NCBI RefSeq assembly: GCF_010811875.1
Contig: NZ_VKHP01000052.1
Coordinates: 1-42,320, forward strand
Direction of reading: 5' to 3'
DNA from: Bradyrhizobium uaiense
GTDB lineage: Bacteria > Pseudomonadota > Alphaproteobacteria > Rhizobiales > Xanthobacteraceae
Length of the DNA stretch: 42,320 nucleotides
The notes beneath the pieces were generated by a model. The model saw only the letters and a program-made list of their open reading frames with translations. It did no database searches and was not told the origin of the DNA. Positions within the stretch are counted from its first letter, which is position 1; the number at the start of each line of letters is the position of its first letter. The translations under genes and the position numbers were made by a program. Positions 16,237 through 25,496 of the stretch are shown piece after piece.

Positions 16237-17409
16237 CTACTCGTGGTCCGGATGCGCGGAGGCTGAGCCCAGCCCGAGCAGGCCGGCCAGCGTGCGGCGG
16301 TGGTTGGTGTCGATCGTCGCGTAGACACTCATGCCGGCCTTCAGCTTCTTCACGAACGGGTCGTTCTCGTCGAAGTAGATGCGAACGGGTACGCGCTGCA
16401 CCACCTTCACGAAGTTGCCGGTGGCGTTCTGCGGCGGCAAGATCGCGAACTGCGCGCCGGTGCCGGGCGAGAGCGAGCCGACCTTGCCCTTGAACTCGTG
16501 GTTCGGGAACGCGTCGACGTCGAGCGCCACCGGCTGGCCGACCGCGACATAGGTGAAGTCGCTTTCCTTCGGATTGGCATCGACCCAGGGATGGTCGACG
16601 TCGATCACCGAGAACACCGGCGCGCCCGCGGTGACGAAGCGGCCGAGCTGGATCTGGTCGACCTGGGTCGCGACGCCGTCCATCGGCGCGCGCAGCACGG
16701 TGTGATCGAGATTGCGCTGGGCGTCGTCGAGCTTGGCCTTGGCCTGGGCGTAGGGCGGGAACCGCTCGATCGGCAGCTCGACATCGCCGAGCAGCTGCGT
16801 CTTGTCCTTGGAGATCTGCTGCTTGATGTATTGCGCCAGGCTCTCGGCGGTCACTTGCGCGTTCGCCGCGTTGTCGAGGTCGAGCTGCGAGCCGAAATTC
16901 TGCTTGGCGAGCGTCGACTTGCGATCGACGTCGCGCTTCTTCAATTCGATGCTCTGCTGGGCGAATTCGAGCATCCTGGTGTTGATCTTGATGTTGTCGA
17001 CCAGATTGTCATAGGCGGTCCTGGTCTGGTCGAGCGCCGCCCTGGCCTGGTCGACCGCAAGGCGGAACGGCACCGGGTCGATCTCGAACAGCTCGTCGCC
17101 CTTCCTGACGTGCTGGCCTTCCTTCACGACAATCTTGTCGATCTTGCCGGAGATTTCCGGCGTGATCAGCACCTTCTGCGCGCCGACATAGGCGTCGTCG
17201 GTGCCGACATAACGGCCGCCATTGAGATAGAACACGATGCCGCCGATCGCAGCCACGGTCGGCAGCACGACGAGCAGCAGCGTGCGGCGATAGCGCCGCA
17301 GGCCTGCCATCAGGCGACGGCGCGGCGCGCGGCTGGCCTTGCCTGCCGGCGCTGATACACCCGGATTGCTCTTCTGCTCGGGAGCCAGCTTGAGGACGGG
17401 TTCAGCCAT
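16237..17409 (-). CDS. HlyD/EmrA-type membrane fusion protein
   Basis: This 390-residue periplasmic adaptor links the inner-membrane exporter to an outer-membrane channel. It has a cytoplasmic, proline-rich N-terminus, a single membrane segment at about 43-62, then the biotinyl-lipoyl half VGTDDAYVGAQKVLITPEISG, a long alpha-helical hairpin (about residues 120-230), the second lipoyl half LRAPMDGVATQV and a beta-barrel domain. The start ATG overlaps the marR stop by eight bases (TATGGCTGA), and AAGGA lies upstream, so translation is coupled. Longer in-frame starts inside marR are rejected for that reason. It acts with the DHA2 exporter gene that follows. Confidence 0.92.
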   Translation of the reverse strand: MAEPVLKLAPEQKSNPGVSAPAGKASRAPRRRLMAGLRRYRRTLLLVVLPTVAAIGGIVFYLNGGRYVGTDDAYVGAQKVLITPEISGKIDKIVVKEGQHVRKGDELFEIDPVPFRLAVDQARAALDQTRTAYDNLVDNIKINTRMLEFAQQSIELKKRDVDRKSTLAKQNFGSQLDLDNAANAQVTAESLAQYIKQQISKDKTQLLGDVELPIERFPPYAQAKAKLDDAQRNLDHTVLRAPMDGVATQVDQIQLGRFVTAGAPVFSVIDVDHPWVDANPKESDFTYVAVGQPVALDVDAFPNHEFKGKVGSLSPGTGAQFAILPPQNATGNFVKVVQRVPVRIYFDENDPFVKKLKAGMSVYATIDTNHRRTLAGLLGLGSASAHPDHE

Positions 17410-17881
17410 AGCGCTGTTCCTTTCGGGAGGGCTCGCCGGCTGGGCTTTGGATGGCATTGCGAACGTTTTCCTTGATCGATTCCAATTGAGTGAGCAGGCG
17501 ATGCGCGTCAGCGGGGCTGATGCCCTCGAGCGCGGTCGCAGTAAGTTCGGAGCGGAGGCCTGCAAGCTTCCCGAGCAGCGGGCGTGCGGCCTTCTTCAGG
17601 TAAAGACGGTTGACCCGGCGGTCGTTCTCGTCGCTACGGCGTTCGATCCAGCCATTGTCGCAGAGCTTGTCGATCAGCCGCGTCAGCGTGATGGGTTGCA
17701 CCTCGAGCAACTCGGCGAGCTCGGTCTGCTTCAGCCCTTCCTGACGTTCCACCTTGGACAGCACGGCCCATTGCGCGCGGGTGATGCCGTAACGTGCGGC
17801 CTCCTTGTCGGCATAGACCCGGATCAGCCGGAACACTTCGCCCAGCGTAAACAAGAAATCCGTGTCCACGGAACCGCGCAT
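17402..17881 (-). CDS. MarR-family transcriptional regulator of the efflux operon
   Basis: The 159-residue product has the MarR winged helix: LKQTELAELLEVQPITLTRLIDKLCDNGW at about 50-78, then the wing with DENDRR (84-89). The ATG at 17881 is preferred, because GGAGG lies eight bases upstream; the in-frame ATG at 17896 overlaps that site. It is the first gene of the operon with the EmrA- and EmrB-like genes and probably represses it until a toxic ligand binds. A palindrome at 17909-17926, just upstream, is a fitting operator. Confidence 0.9.
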   Translation of the reverse strand: MRGSVDTDFLFTLGEVFRLIRVYADKEAARYGITRAQWAVLSKVERQEGLKQTELAELLEVQPITLTRLIDKLCDNGWIERRSDENDRRVNRLYLKKAARPLLGKLAGLRSELTATALEGISPADAHRLLTQLESIKENVRNAIQSPAGEPSRKEQRYG

Positions 17882-17894
17882 CGATCCAACCTCC

Positions 17895-17926
17895 ATAAGC
17901 TTGCGATATAATAAGCTTGCTTACTA
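17895..17926. promoter_or_regulatory. Candidate MarR operator
   Basis: TAATAAGC (17909-17916), TT, GCTTACTA (17919-17926) form an imperfect palindrome with seven of eight matches. ATAAGCTTGC also occurs as a direct repeat at 17895-17904 and 17911-17920, a 16-bp period. The island is AT-rich and directly upstream of the marR start, as expected for an autoregulated MarR repressor. Confidence 0.5.
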
Positions 17927-18041
17927 ATTCTGCATGCCGGGTTAACGGGAGGCTGCCCCGCATTGCAGGCATGGCTGCAAGGCGGCGAGCGCCTGGGCGC
18001 GGTAATTGGATTTGGGCCGGGCTATGGGAACGAGCGCGAAA

Positions 18042-18545
18042 ATGCTACATATCGAGGCAATGAGCCTGGCCAAGCCGACATTTCCTGCCCCCGACCACGA
18101 TCACGGCCGCTGTGCCGCGGACGCGATGGCGCATGCCGAGCAGGTTTGCGCGCGCCGTGGCCAGAAATTCACCCCGATCCGCCGTCAGGTGCTGCAGGCG
18201 CTGCTGTCGAGCCATCGTCCGCTCGGCGCCTATGAGGTGATCGACGAGCTGGCCAAGACGATGCCGCGACCGGCACCGATTACCGTCTATCGCGCGCTCG
18301 ACTTCCTGATGGAGAACGGCCTCGTCCACCGCATCGAGAGCCGCAACGCCTTCCTGGCCTGCGCGCACGACCATGACGAGACCTCGATGGTGGCGTTTTT
18401 GATCTGCGATCATTGCGGCTCGGTCGGCGAGATCCCCGCCGCACCCGTCGCGCAAAGCCTGACCGCCGCGGCGCGGGCCTCGGGGTTCATCCCAAAGCTC
18501 TCCGTGGTCGAGATCGCCGGCACCTGCGCGCACTGCCAGAAATGA
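18042..18545 (+). CDS. zur: Fur-family zinc uptake regulator (Zur-like)
   Basis: The product is a Fur-family repressor: winged helix with QKFTPIRRQVLQAL at 41-54 and PITVYRALDFLMENGLVHRIES at 79-100, then the dimerisation domain. The structural zinc site is complete, with C122-x-x-C125 and C162-x-x-C165; the HDHDE run at 109-113 and the N-terminal HDHGRC region give further metal ligands. This pattern fits Zur better than Fur or PerR. The start is uncertain: ATG 18042 is used, but 18024 and 18060 (MSLAKPTF) are in frame, and the last gives the most Zur-like N-terminus. No znuABC genes are nearby. Confidence 0.85.
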   Translation: MLHIEAMSLAKPTFPAPDHDHGRCAADAMAHAEQVCARRGQKFTPIRRQVLQALLSSHRPLGAYEVIDELAKTMPRPAPITVYRALDFLMENGLVHRIESRNAFLACAHDHDETSMVAFLICDHCGSVGEIPAAPVAQSLTAAARASGFIPKLSVVEIAGTCAHCQK

Positions 18546-18574
18546 TTGAGCGCGGCCAAAGTCCTCACCGCGGT

Positions 18575-18696
18575 GTCGTCCCTGCGAAAGCAGGGACCCA
18601 TAACCACCGTCCTCAATTGTTAAACGACGCTGGAACGACAAGTCTCGTCCACGACACCGGCCGCGGCGTATGGGTCCCTGCTTTCGCAGGGACGAC
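18575..18696. repeat. Dispersed inverted repeat, family A (pair)
   Basis: Two units in opposite orientation, 18575-18601 and 18670-18696, each with its own hairpin (CCCTGC...GCAGGG) and flanked by GTCGTC and ACCCAT. Together they form a long inverted repeat between zur and the DMT exporter gene, ending 49 bases before the latter's start. Confidence 0.8.
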
Positions 18697-18744
18697 GTAG
18701 TCCGCCTAACAACAACACGGCACCAAGCCGGCCCGCGAGGAAAC

Positions 18745-19701
18745 ATGCCGACCCAAGCGATCTCCGCCAGCATCACGAGGCCCGTCAGCGTCGGTCACGG
18801 GCTGCCGCCCGGCGCCATTGCCGTGATGCTGATGCTGTGCGTGAGCTGGGGCTTCAACCAGCTTGCGGTGAAGCTCGCGCTGCCCGACGTGCCGCCGATG
18901 TTGCAGGCGATGATCCGCTCCGCCGGCGCGCTGCCGGTGATGCTGATCGTCGGCTGGGCGCGCGGCGTGAAATTCTTCGAACGCGACGGCACGCTCGTGC
19001 CCGGCCTCGTCGCTGGATTGATGTTCGGGGTCGAGTTCGTGCTGATCTTCACCGGGCTCGTCTTCACCTCGGCCTCGCGCGCCTCGGTCTTCCTCTACAC
19101 CGCGCCGTTCTTCGTCGCGCTCGGCTCGCACCAGTTCCTCGGCGAGCGTCTCTCGACCGTGCAGTGGAGCGGGCTCGCGCTGAGCTTTGCCGGCGTTGCG
19201 CTCGCGATCGGCGTGCCGCAGCCGAATGTCGATGCCAAGGTGCTGCTCGGCGATCTCCTGGTGGTCGGCGGCGGCGTGCTGTGGGCCGCGACCACGCTGG
19301 TCGCCAAGGGCACCAATCTGCGCAAGGCCGCGCCGGAAAAGGCGCTCGGCTATCAGGCCGCGGTGTCGGTTCCGATCCTCGGCTTCGCCTCCTGGATCGC
19401 GGGCGAGCAGATCACGCACATGCCGAGCGCGCTGTCGATCTCGCTGCTCGCCTATCAGGCGGTCTGGGTGGTGGGCTGCACCTTCGTGATCTGGTTTGCG
19501 ATGGTGAAGACCTATTCGGCGAGCAGGCTGTCGGCCTTCACCTTCGTCACGCCGCTGTTCGGCGTGGTCGCGGCCTATTTCATCATGCACGACACGCTGA
19601 CGGCGGTGTTCGGCGTCGCCGCGCTGTTCGTGATCGCAGGCCTCTATCTCGTCAACAAGCCCGACCCGAAGGTGACGCCGGATCCGAACGTTCCGGCGTG
19701 A
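18745..19701 (+). CDS. EamA/DMT-superfamily transporter
   Basis: A 318-residue integral membrane protein with about ten segments arranged as two EamA repeats, the fold of drug/metabolite exporters. The first repeat contains VSWGFNQLAVKLAL and FTSASRASVFLYTAPFFVALGSHQFLGERL; the second contains the similar VTPLFGVVAAYFIMHDTLT. Substrates of this family range from amino acids to purines and cannot be told here. The start at 18745 (MPTQAI) has GAGGA upstream; the in-frame codon at 18670 lies in a repeat and is rejected. The C-terminal proline-rich tail is cytoplasmic or disordered. Confidence 0.88.
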   Translation: MPTQAISASITRPVSVGHGLPPGAIAVMLMLCVSWGFNQLAVKLALPDVPPMLQAMIRSAGALPVMLIVGWARGVKFFERDGTLVPGLVAGLMFGVEFVLIFTGLVFTSASRASVFLYTAPFFVALGSHQFLGERLSTVQWSGLALSFAGVALAIGVPQPNVDAKVLLGDLLVVGGGVLWAATTLVAKGTNLRKAAPEKALGYQAAVSVPILGFASWIAGEQITHMPSALSISLLAYQAVWVVGCTFVIWFAMVKTYSASRLSAFTFVTPLFGVVAAYFIMHDTLTAVFGVAALFVIAGLYLVNKPDPKVTPDPNVPA

Positions 19702-19778
19702 GGGTTGCTGCGACGGCGCCGCAGCGCGATCGCATCACCGGTGTCGACCGTCGCAAGATGAAGCTTCTTGCTCCGGTA

Positions 19779-19808
19779 TTGACTTACATCAACACTGGCA
19801 CCGATATT
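19779..19808 (+). promoter_or_regulatory. Possible promoter of the 62-residue orphan gene
   Basis: TTGACT at 19779-19784 and GATATT at 19803-19808 are 18 bases apart. The -35 box is good and the -10 box fair. It lies 42 bases before the proposed start at 19850. Confidence 0.3.
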
Positions 19809-19849
19809 CCGTGAACCCTCCCATGCGAGGGATGCCGTGGAGGCAACTC

Positions 19850-20038
19850 ATGCCAATCGATGCCACCGATGCAATCGAAGCCGGAATCCGGTCCGCGTTC
19901 ACCGCATATTCCAGAGAGGATGATCCGGACTGGCGGAGCTCGTGCTGGATCAAGCCGGATGAGTGCTCCCATTTGGCAAGGAGCATCTTGAAGGAATTGG
20001 CGGCTCGAGGATTTGAGATCGTCAAGAAGCCGGCTTGA
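19850..20038 (+). CDS. Small protein of 62 residues, unknown function
   Basis: MPIDATDAIEAGIRSAFT opens a short acidic-then-basic protein with SREDDPDWRSSCWIKPDECSHLARSILKELAARGFEIVKKPA. There is no membrane segment or signal. GGAGG at 19839-19843, six bases before the ATG, and a promoter-like pair upstream suggest that it is expressed. A GTG at 19811 would give a 75-residue form without a comparable binding site. The C-terminal half looks like an amphipathic helix followed by a strand. I do not recognise the family. Confidence 0.6.
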   Translation: MPIDATDAIEAGIRSAFTAYSREDDPDWRSSCWIKPDECSHLARSILKELAARGFEIVKKPA

Positions 20039-20071
20039 ACGCGCTCACTCTGGCAGCCCCACATATTCGGT

Positions 20072-20192
20072 GTCGTCCTGGCGAAAGCCGGGACCCATTA
20101 CCCCAAATCTCACTTGTTGCGCGCCACTGGGGCTACAATCCCGTTCATCGCCAAATGCGGTGGTTTTGGGTCCCGGCTTTCGCCAGGACGAC
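20072..20192. repeat. Dispersed inverted repeat, family A (pair)
   Basis: Units 20072-20098 and about 20165-20192 face each other (GTCGTCCTGGCGAAAGCC ... GGCTTTCGCCAGGACGAC). They lie between two convergent genes, the small orphan and the sulfurtransferase, and may serve as a terminator for both. Confidence 0.8.
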
Positions 20193-20216
20193 GTGGAGAG
20201 AGAGGTGCGCCGCCCG

Positions 20217-21092
20217 CTAACCCGTCTCGATCGGCAGCTCCGCATCCTTCGCCCATTCGCCCATCGAGCCGTCATAGAGCGTGAGATTGTCGTAGCCGAG
20301 CCGATGCAGCTGGAACAGGTCGATGGTCGCGGAGATGCCGCCTCCGCAATAGGCGACGACGCGCTTGTCCTTGGTGATGCCCTGGGCGGCGAAGGTTGCT
20401 TCGGCCTCCTCGAGCGGCACGAACGTCTTGTCCTTCGGATCGATCAAGCTTGCCGCCGGCACGCTGACGCTGCCGGGGATGCGACCGGCCCTGCCGTAAC
20501 GGCTCGGCTCCAATCCCCTATAGAATTGCGGGCCGAGCGCGTTGACGATGACGGTGTCGCTCTCCGTGGTCGCGGCGAGCACGTCATGCTTGCCGACGAA
20601 CATGCCGTCCTTCGGCCGTGCCGGAAACGCAGCCTGCGGATAGCCGCCGGCAAGTCCGGTCTCGATGTCGCGTCCCTCGGCGGTCCATTTGTCGATGCCG
20701 CCGTCGAGCACCGCGGCGCCCTCGAAGCCGAGCGAGCGCAGCATCCACCAGAACCGCGTCGCCCACATCGCGGTCCCGATCGAATAGAGCACCACGCGGC
20801 TGCCGGCTGAGATGCCGTGGCGGCCGAACGCGGCCTCGAGCTGGGCTGTCGGCGGCATCATGAAGCGCAGCTCGGTGCGGGGATCGGAGAATTCGGCCTG
20901 CAAATCGAGGAAATTCGCGCCCGGAATATGCCCGGCCTCGAACGTCTGGCGGCCCGAGACGACAACATAGGGAATGTTGCTGCCGGCGGGGGCCGGCTCC
21001 AGATAGGTGGTGCAGTCGAACAGCCGCAGCTCGGGCCGGGTCAGGATCTCGGCGAGTTCCGCCGTGGTGATCAGCTCGCTATGGCCGGCCAT
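20217..21092 (-). CDS. sseA: Thiosulfate/3-mercaptopyruvate sulfurtransferase
   Basis: The 291-residue protein has two rhodanese domains. The N-terminal one is non-catalytic (SIGTAMWATR in place of a cysteine loop). The C-terminal one carries C249 in the loop CGGGIS. The usual mercaptopyruvate sulfurtransferase loop is CG-S/T-GVT, so the sixth position is Ser rather than Thr. The enzyme moves sulfur from mercaptopyruvate or thiosulfate to cyanide, thiols or proteins. Conserved stretches include FEAGHIPGANFLDL and RIPGSVSVPAASLID. GGGAGG precedes the start. It is divergent from ispG across a 260-base gap. Confidence 0.9.
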   Translation of the reverse strand: MAGHSELITTAELAEILTRPELRLFDCTTYLEPAPAGSNIPYVVVSGRQTFEAGHIPGANFLDLQAEFSDPRTELRFMMPPTAQLEAAFGRHGISAGSRVVLYSIGTAMWATRFWWMLRSLGFEGAAVLDGGIDKWTAEGRDIETGLAGGYPQAAFPARPKDGMFVGKHDVLAATTESDTVIVNALGPQFYRGLEPSRYGRAGRIPGSVSVPAASLIDPKDKTFVPLEEAEATFAAQGITKDKRVVAYCGGGISATIDLFQLHRLGYDNLTLYDGSMGEWAKDAELPIETG

Positions 21093-21168
21093 TTCTGGTC
21101 CCTCCCGGTGCGCGTTTAACAGGATGCTAAGATGCGCCGAGTCACATGAAAAGCTGTCACTTTGCCCT

Positions 21169-21197
21169 TTGATTCACCCCAATTCGGCCCAATATAG
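21169..21197 (+). promoter_or_regulatory. Possible ispG promoter
   Basis: TTGATT (21169-21174) and ATATAG (21192-21197) are spaced by 17 bases. If used, the leader before ispG would be about 150 bases. It contains a hairpin TTGGTGA/TCACCAA at 21316-21332. Confidence 0.3.
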
Positions 21198-21352
21198 CTG
21201 ACCATGCAGGACGCCGCTGCATGGCTTGCCTTTGGCCTCAATCGGCGCCATAAGCTGTTGAATTCACTTCGAAACATCACCGTTTGGCCCGCCCCGCGCG
21301 CGGCCCATCGCCCCCTTGGTGAATGTCACCAAAACCTGATATTCGAGACGCC

Positions 21353-22642
<1,290 letters not shown>

Positions 22643-22661
22643 TTTCACTCCAATCGTGCCC

Positions 22662-22823
22662 CCGTCGTCCCTGCCTAGTGCGCAATTGCGCACGGGAGCA
22701 GGGACCCATAACCACAGGCCGTGGTTGTGGCGCGAGTTGGGGTTACGAGCCTTCGCAAAACCCAATCCTGTGGTTATGGGTCCCGGATCGGCGCTCCGCT
22801 TCGCTGCGCTTGTCCGGGACGAC
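22662..22823. repeat. Family A inverted repeat with nested palindrome
   Basis: The left unit (22664-22709) has its loop enlarged by an insert containing a perfect 16-base palindrome GTGCGCAATTGCGCAC (22678-22693). The right unit (22776-22823) has a different enlarged loop. Positions 22662-22715 are identical over 54 bases to 28289-28342. A family C arm follows at 22841-22868. Confidence 0.8.
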
Positions 22824-22840
22824 GGGTATGTTTGCGGCGC

Positions 22841-22868
22841 GGATTGCGCTTCGCTGCATCCGGGCTAC
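22841..22868 (+). repeat. Dispersed repeat, family C (single arm)
   Basis: GGATTGCGCTTCGCTGCATC followed by CGGGCTAC matches the right arm of the family C repeat at 1141-1171. It ends 35 bases before the start of the TauD-like gene. Confidence 0.65.
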
Positions 22869-22903
22869 CATGCTCCCAAACAAGAACCATCGGGAGAACG
22901 CCC

Positions 22904-23797
22904 ATGAGCTCGCTGTCCGGCAAGCAAGGCCCGCGCTATCGCCACCTCGCCGATCAATCCGAGCCCTATGAGACCATCGGCGTCGAGAAGCTGACGCCGA
23001 TCATCGGTGCGGAAATCTCCGGCGTCGATATCGGCAAATTGGTTGGCGACGATGCGCGCTCCAACCGCCAGATGGACGAGATCCATCGCGCACTCGCCGA
23101 AAATCTCGTCATCTTCTTCCGCGACCAGCATATCAGCCCCGACCAGCACCTCGCCTTCGGCCGCAAGTTCGGCGAGCTGCATGTGCACCCCGCTGCGCCC
23201 AACGAGGGCGATCCGGCGTTGATGAAGATCTATGCCGACAAGGATTCACCGCGCGCCAATGGCGAAGGCTGGCACACCGACGTGTCCTGCGATCTCGAGC
23301 CGCCGATGGGCTCGATCCTCTACATCAAGCAGTGCCCGCCGCGCGGCGGCGACACGCTGTTCGCCAACATGTATGCGGCCTATGAGGCGCTGTCGGACCG
23401 CATGAAGGCCTATCTCGACGGGCTGACCGCGCTGCATGACGGCGAGCAGACCTATCGTGGCCTGTATGCCAATTATGGCGTCGCCGACAAGCGGGAGTAT
23501 CCGCGCGCCGAGCATCCGATCGTCCGCACCCATCCGGTGACGGGGAAGAAATCGCTCTACGTCAATCGCGGCTTCACCCGCTTCATCGTCGGCATCCCGC
23601 GCGACGAGAGCGATGCCATGCTGGCCTACCTGTACCAGCATGCCGAGAACCCGCTGTTCCAGTGCCGCTTCCGCTGGACCGAGAACGCCATCGCGTTCTG
23701 GGACAACCGCTGCGCCCAGCACCGCGCGATGTGGGATTACTGGCCGCACACCCGCTCCGGCACCCGTGTCACGGTGAAGGGTGAACGGCCGGTGTGA
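22904..23797 (+). CDS. TauD/TfdA-family 2-oxoglutarate dioxygenase
   Basis: This 297-residue Fe(II)/2-oxoglutarate oxygenase has the metal triad H124-x-D126 (in GEGWHTDVSCD) and H273 (in CAQHRAMWDY), with R284 at the 2-oxoglutarate-binding position, 11 residues after the histidine as in TauD. N-terminal VEKLTPIIGAEISGVDIGKL is typical. Substrates in this family include taurine and other sulfonates, phenoxyacetates and alkyl sulfates; no ssu/tau transport genes are nearby to decide. GGGAG seven bases before ATG 22904 defines the start, and longer in-frame sequence upstream is repeat DNA. It appears to be a single-gene unit. Confidence 0.92.
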   Translation: MSSLSGKQGPRYRHLADQSEPYETIGVEKLTPIIGAEISGVDIGKLVGDDARSNRQMDEIHRALAENLVIFFRDQHISPDQHLAFGRKFGELHVHPAAPNEGDPALMKIYADKDSPRANGEGWHTDVSCDLEPPMGSILYIKQCPPRGGDTLFANMYAAYEALSDRMKAYLDGLTALHDGEQTYRGLYANYGVADKREYPRAEHPIVRTHPVTGKKSLYVNRGFTRFIVGIPRDESDAMLAYLYQHAENPLFQCRFRWTENAIAFWDNRCAQHRAMWDYWPHTRSGTRVTVKGERPV

Positions 23798-24065
23798 GGA
23801 CAGCGCTGGCCTGATGCTATCGCGCGCCGGCCGCGGCTGAAGCCCAAAGCGATGCGGTTAACAGGGGTAATCCTTGCGGGTCATAGTATCCGTGAGCCGC
23901 TGAGCCCTATGATGCCGCATCATGATAGGCGATATCACCATGCGGCAGGTGATACTGGACGCGCGCAGAGATGAGAGCATCGTCATTCGCGTCGACGGGA
24001 ATTCAACTTGTGAAAGTGCCGGCCCGCGCGCCAAATCGGATCAAGCGCGATTTGCTCCGGGGACG

Positions 24066-24401
24066 ATGCGGCGGGCGGATCCGCTTTGGTTCGCAGCGAC
24101 CCTCGCGCTGACGTGTCTTTCGGATACGCCGGCTTGCGGCGGCGCGCACGCGCAGTCTCATGGCATCGCCGGCAATACCCTGCAACTTGCGCAAGCCAAG
24201 ACGAACCCTGCGGGTGACGCCGGTCCAGCGGCAGAACAACCGCAAAGCGCGGAGGCGCTCGCCCGCGAACTCGCGACAGCGCGGCGGGATATCGAACTGC
24301 TGCGGGGCCTGCTGACCAGGGCACGCGATCTCTATGCGAAGGCTGAGGCCGGTGAATCAAGGAGGCAAGGCGCGATTCAAGGCGCTGCTTTGGTCGAATG
24401 A
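24066..24401 (+). CDS. Small exported coiled-coil protein, unknown function
   Basis: From ATG 24066 the 111-residue product has a plausible signal peptide (MRRADPLWFAATLALTCLSD... cut near AHAQ), a Gln/Pro/Ala-rich linker, then a helical segment ALARELATARRDIELLRGLL that looks like a short coiled coil. An in-frame ATG at 23922 would give 159 residues, but the added 48 codons use rarer triplets (ATA, AGA, TCA, ACT) and would bury the signal sequence, so the shorter form is favoured; the choice is uncertain. It is the first of four successive genes for exported proteins. I do not recognise the family. Confidence 0.55.
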   Translation: MRRADPLWFAATLALTCLSDTPACGGAHAQSHGIAGNTLQLAQAKTNPAGDAGPAAEQPQSAEALARELATARRDIELLRGLLTRARDLYAKAEAGESRRQGAIQGAALVE

Positions 24402-24455
24402 TCTTTGCAGCAAGAGCGAACGCGCCGACGGGATGTCGTGCAAGGGAGCTGGTCG

Positions 24456-25496
24456 ATGAAAAGGTCTACCGGATTGCGTCCGCTGTTTCTACTTGCGGCC
24501 CTGGTGTCGCTGCTCCTCGCGCCGCAGCCGCCCGCGGCGGATGCGCGGCCGCAGTCTGGTCAGCCTCAAAAGGCTCGCGTGATCCGGGCCGAAGCGCCGC
24601 AGCCGAGGCCTGAATCTCTGGCGATGAATGCCTGGACCGTGGGGCTCGCAGGCGGCCTTCTCGAGGGCGCGCCGATCCGCTTGGCCGCGGAGATAGCCCG
24701 TGTGACCGATGACGGCGACAATCTGCACGTTTTGCCGGTGGTGACGCGAGGGGCTGTGGAGAATCTGAACTCGCTGCTGTATTTGCGCGGTATCGACGCG
24801 GCGATCATCAATTCCGACGCGCTCGAGGAATACAAGAGCCAGGTGCCGGACATCCAGCGACGGATCGCCTATGTCCTGAATCTATTTCCGTCCGAGCTGC
24901 ATATCTTCGTTCGGCCGGAGATTCGGAGTCTGAGCGACCTCGCCGGCAAGAAGGTGAACTTCAACAACCAGGGGACGGCCGCAGCCTATTCAGGTCCGCT
25001 GATCTTCAGTCGCCTCGGCATCGAGGTCGAGAAAACGTTCATTCCGCACCAGATCGCACTCGAGCAGATGCGGAAAGGCGAAATCGCAGCCGTCGTCTTC
25101 ATTACATCGAAGCCGGTCGATGCATTTGTGAAAGGCCGATTTGAATCGGGCTTCAAGTTCCTGTCCGTGCCGTATGACAGCAAGTTCGAGGACTATTATC
25201 TGCCGGCGGCTCTCGATGCCGCCGATTATCCAAATCTGATCAAGCCGGGTGACCACGTTGCTACGATCGCCGTGCCGACCGCTCTCGTGGCCTTCAATTG
25301 GCCGGCCAACACCAACCGCTTCGAGCGTGTTGCACGCTTCGTCGATCATCTGTTCTCGCGTATCGACACGCTGCAGGGACCGGGCTTCGACCCGAAGTGG
25401 AAGTCGATCAACCTCGGGGCGACTGTGCCCGGCCTCGCGCGCTTTCCTGCCGCGCAGGCGTGGCTCGATCGTCAGTCGACACGGGCATCGCAATGA
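24456..25496 (+). CDS. TAXI-family TRAP solute receptor
   Basis: This is a periplasmic binding protein of 346 residues. It has a signal peptide (MKRSTGLRPLFLLAALVSLLL, cut after ADA near 30). The TAXI pattern is clear: WTVGLAGGLLEGAPIRLAAEI, RGAVENLNSLLYLRGIDAAIINSD, ELHIFVRPEIRSLSDLAGKKVNFN and later YYLPAALDAADYPNLIKPGD. AGGGAG seven bases before ATG 24456 fixes the start. TAXI receptors normally deliver solutes to fused DctQM-type membrane proteins; none is encoded here. Its stop overlaps the start of the next gene (ATGA). Confidence 0.85.
   Translation: MKRSTGLRPLFLLAALVSLLLAPQPPAADARPQSGQPQKARVIRAEAPQPRPESLAMNAWTVGLAGGLLEGAPIRLAAEIARVTDDGDNLHVLPVVTRGAVENLNSLLYLRGIDAAIINSDALEEYKSQVPDIQRRIAYVLNLFPSELHIFVRPEIRSLSDLAGKKVNFNNQGTAAAYSGPLIFSRLGIEVEKTFIPHQIALEQMRKGEIAAVVFITSKPVDAFVKGRFESGFKFLSVPYDSKFEDYYLPAALDAADYPNLIKPGDHVATIAVPTALVAFNWPANTNRFERVARFVDHLFSRIDTLQGPGFDPKWKSINLGATVPGLARFPAAQAWLDRQSTRASQ

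Noticed and set aside
23922..24065. An N-terminal extension of the coiled-coil protein
   Set aside because: Codon use differs from the neighbours and the extension would bury the signal peptide; kept only as an alternative.
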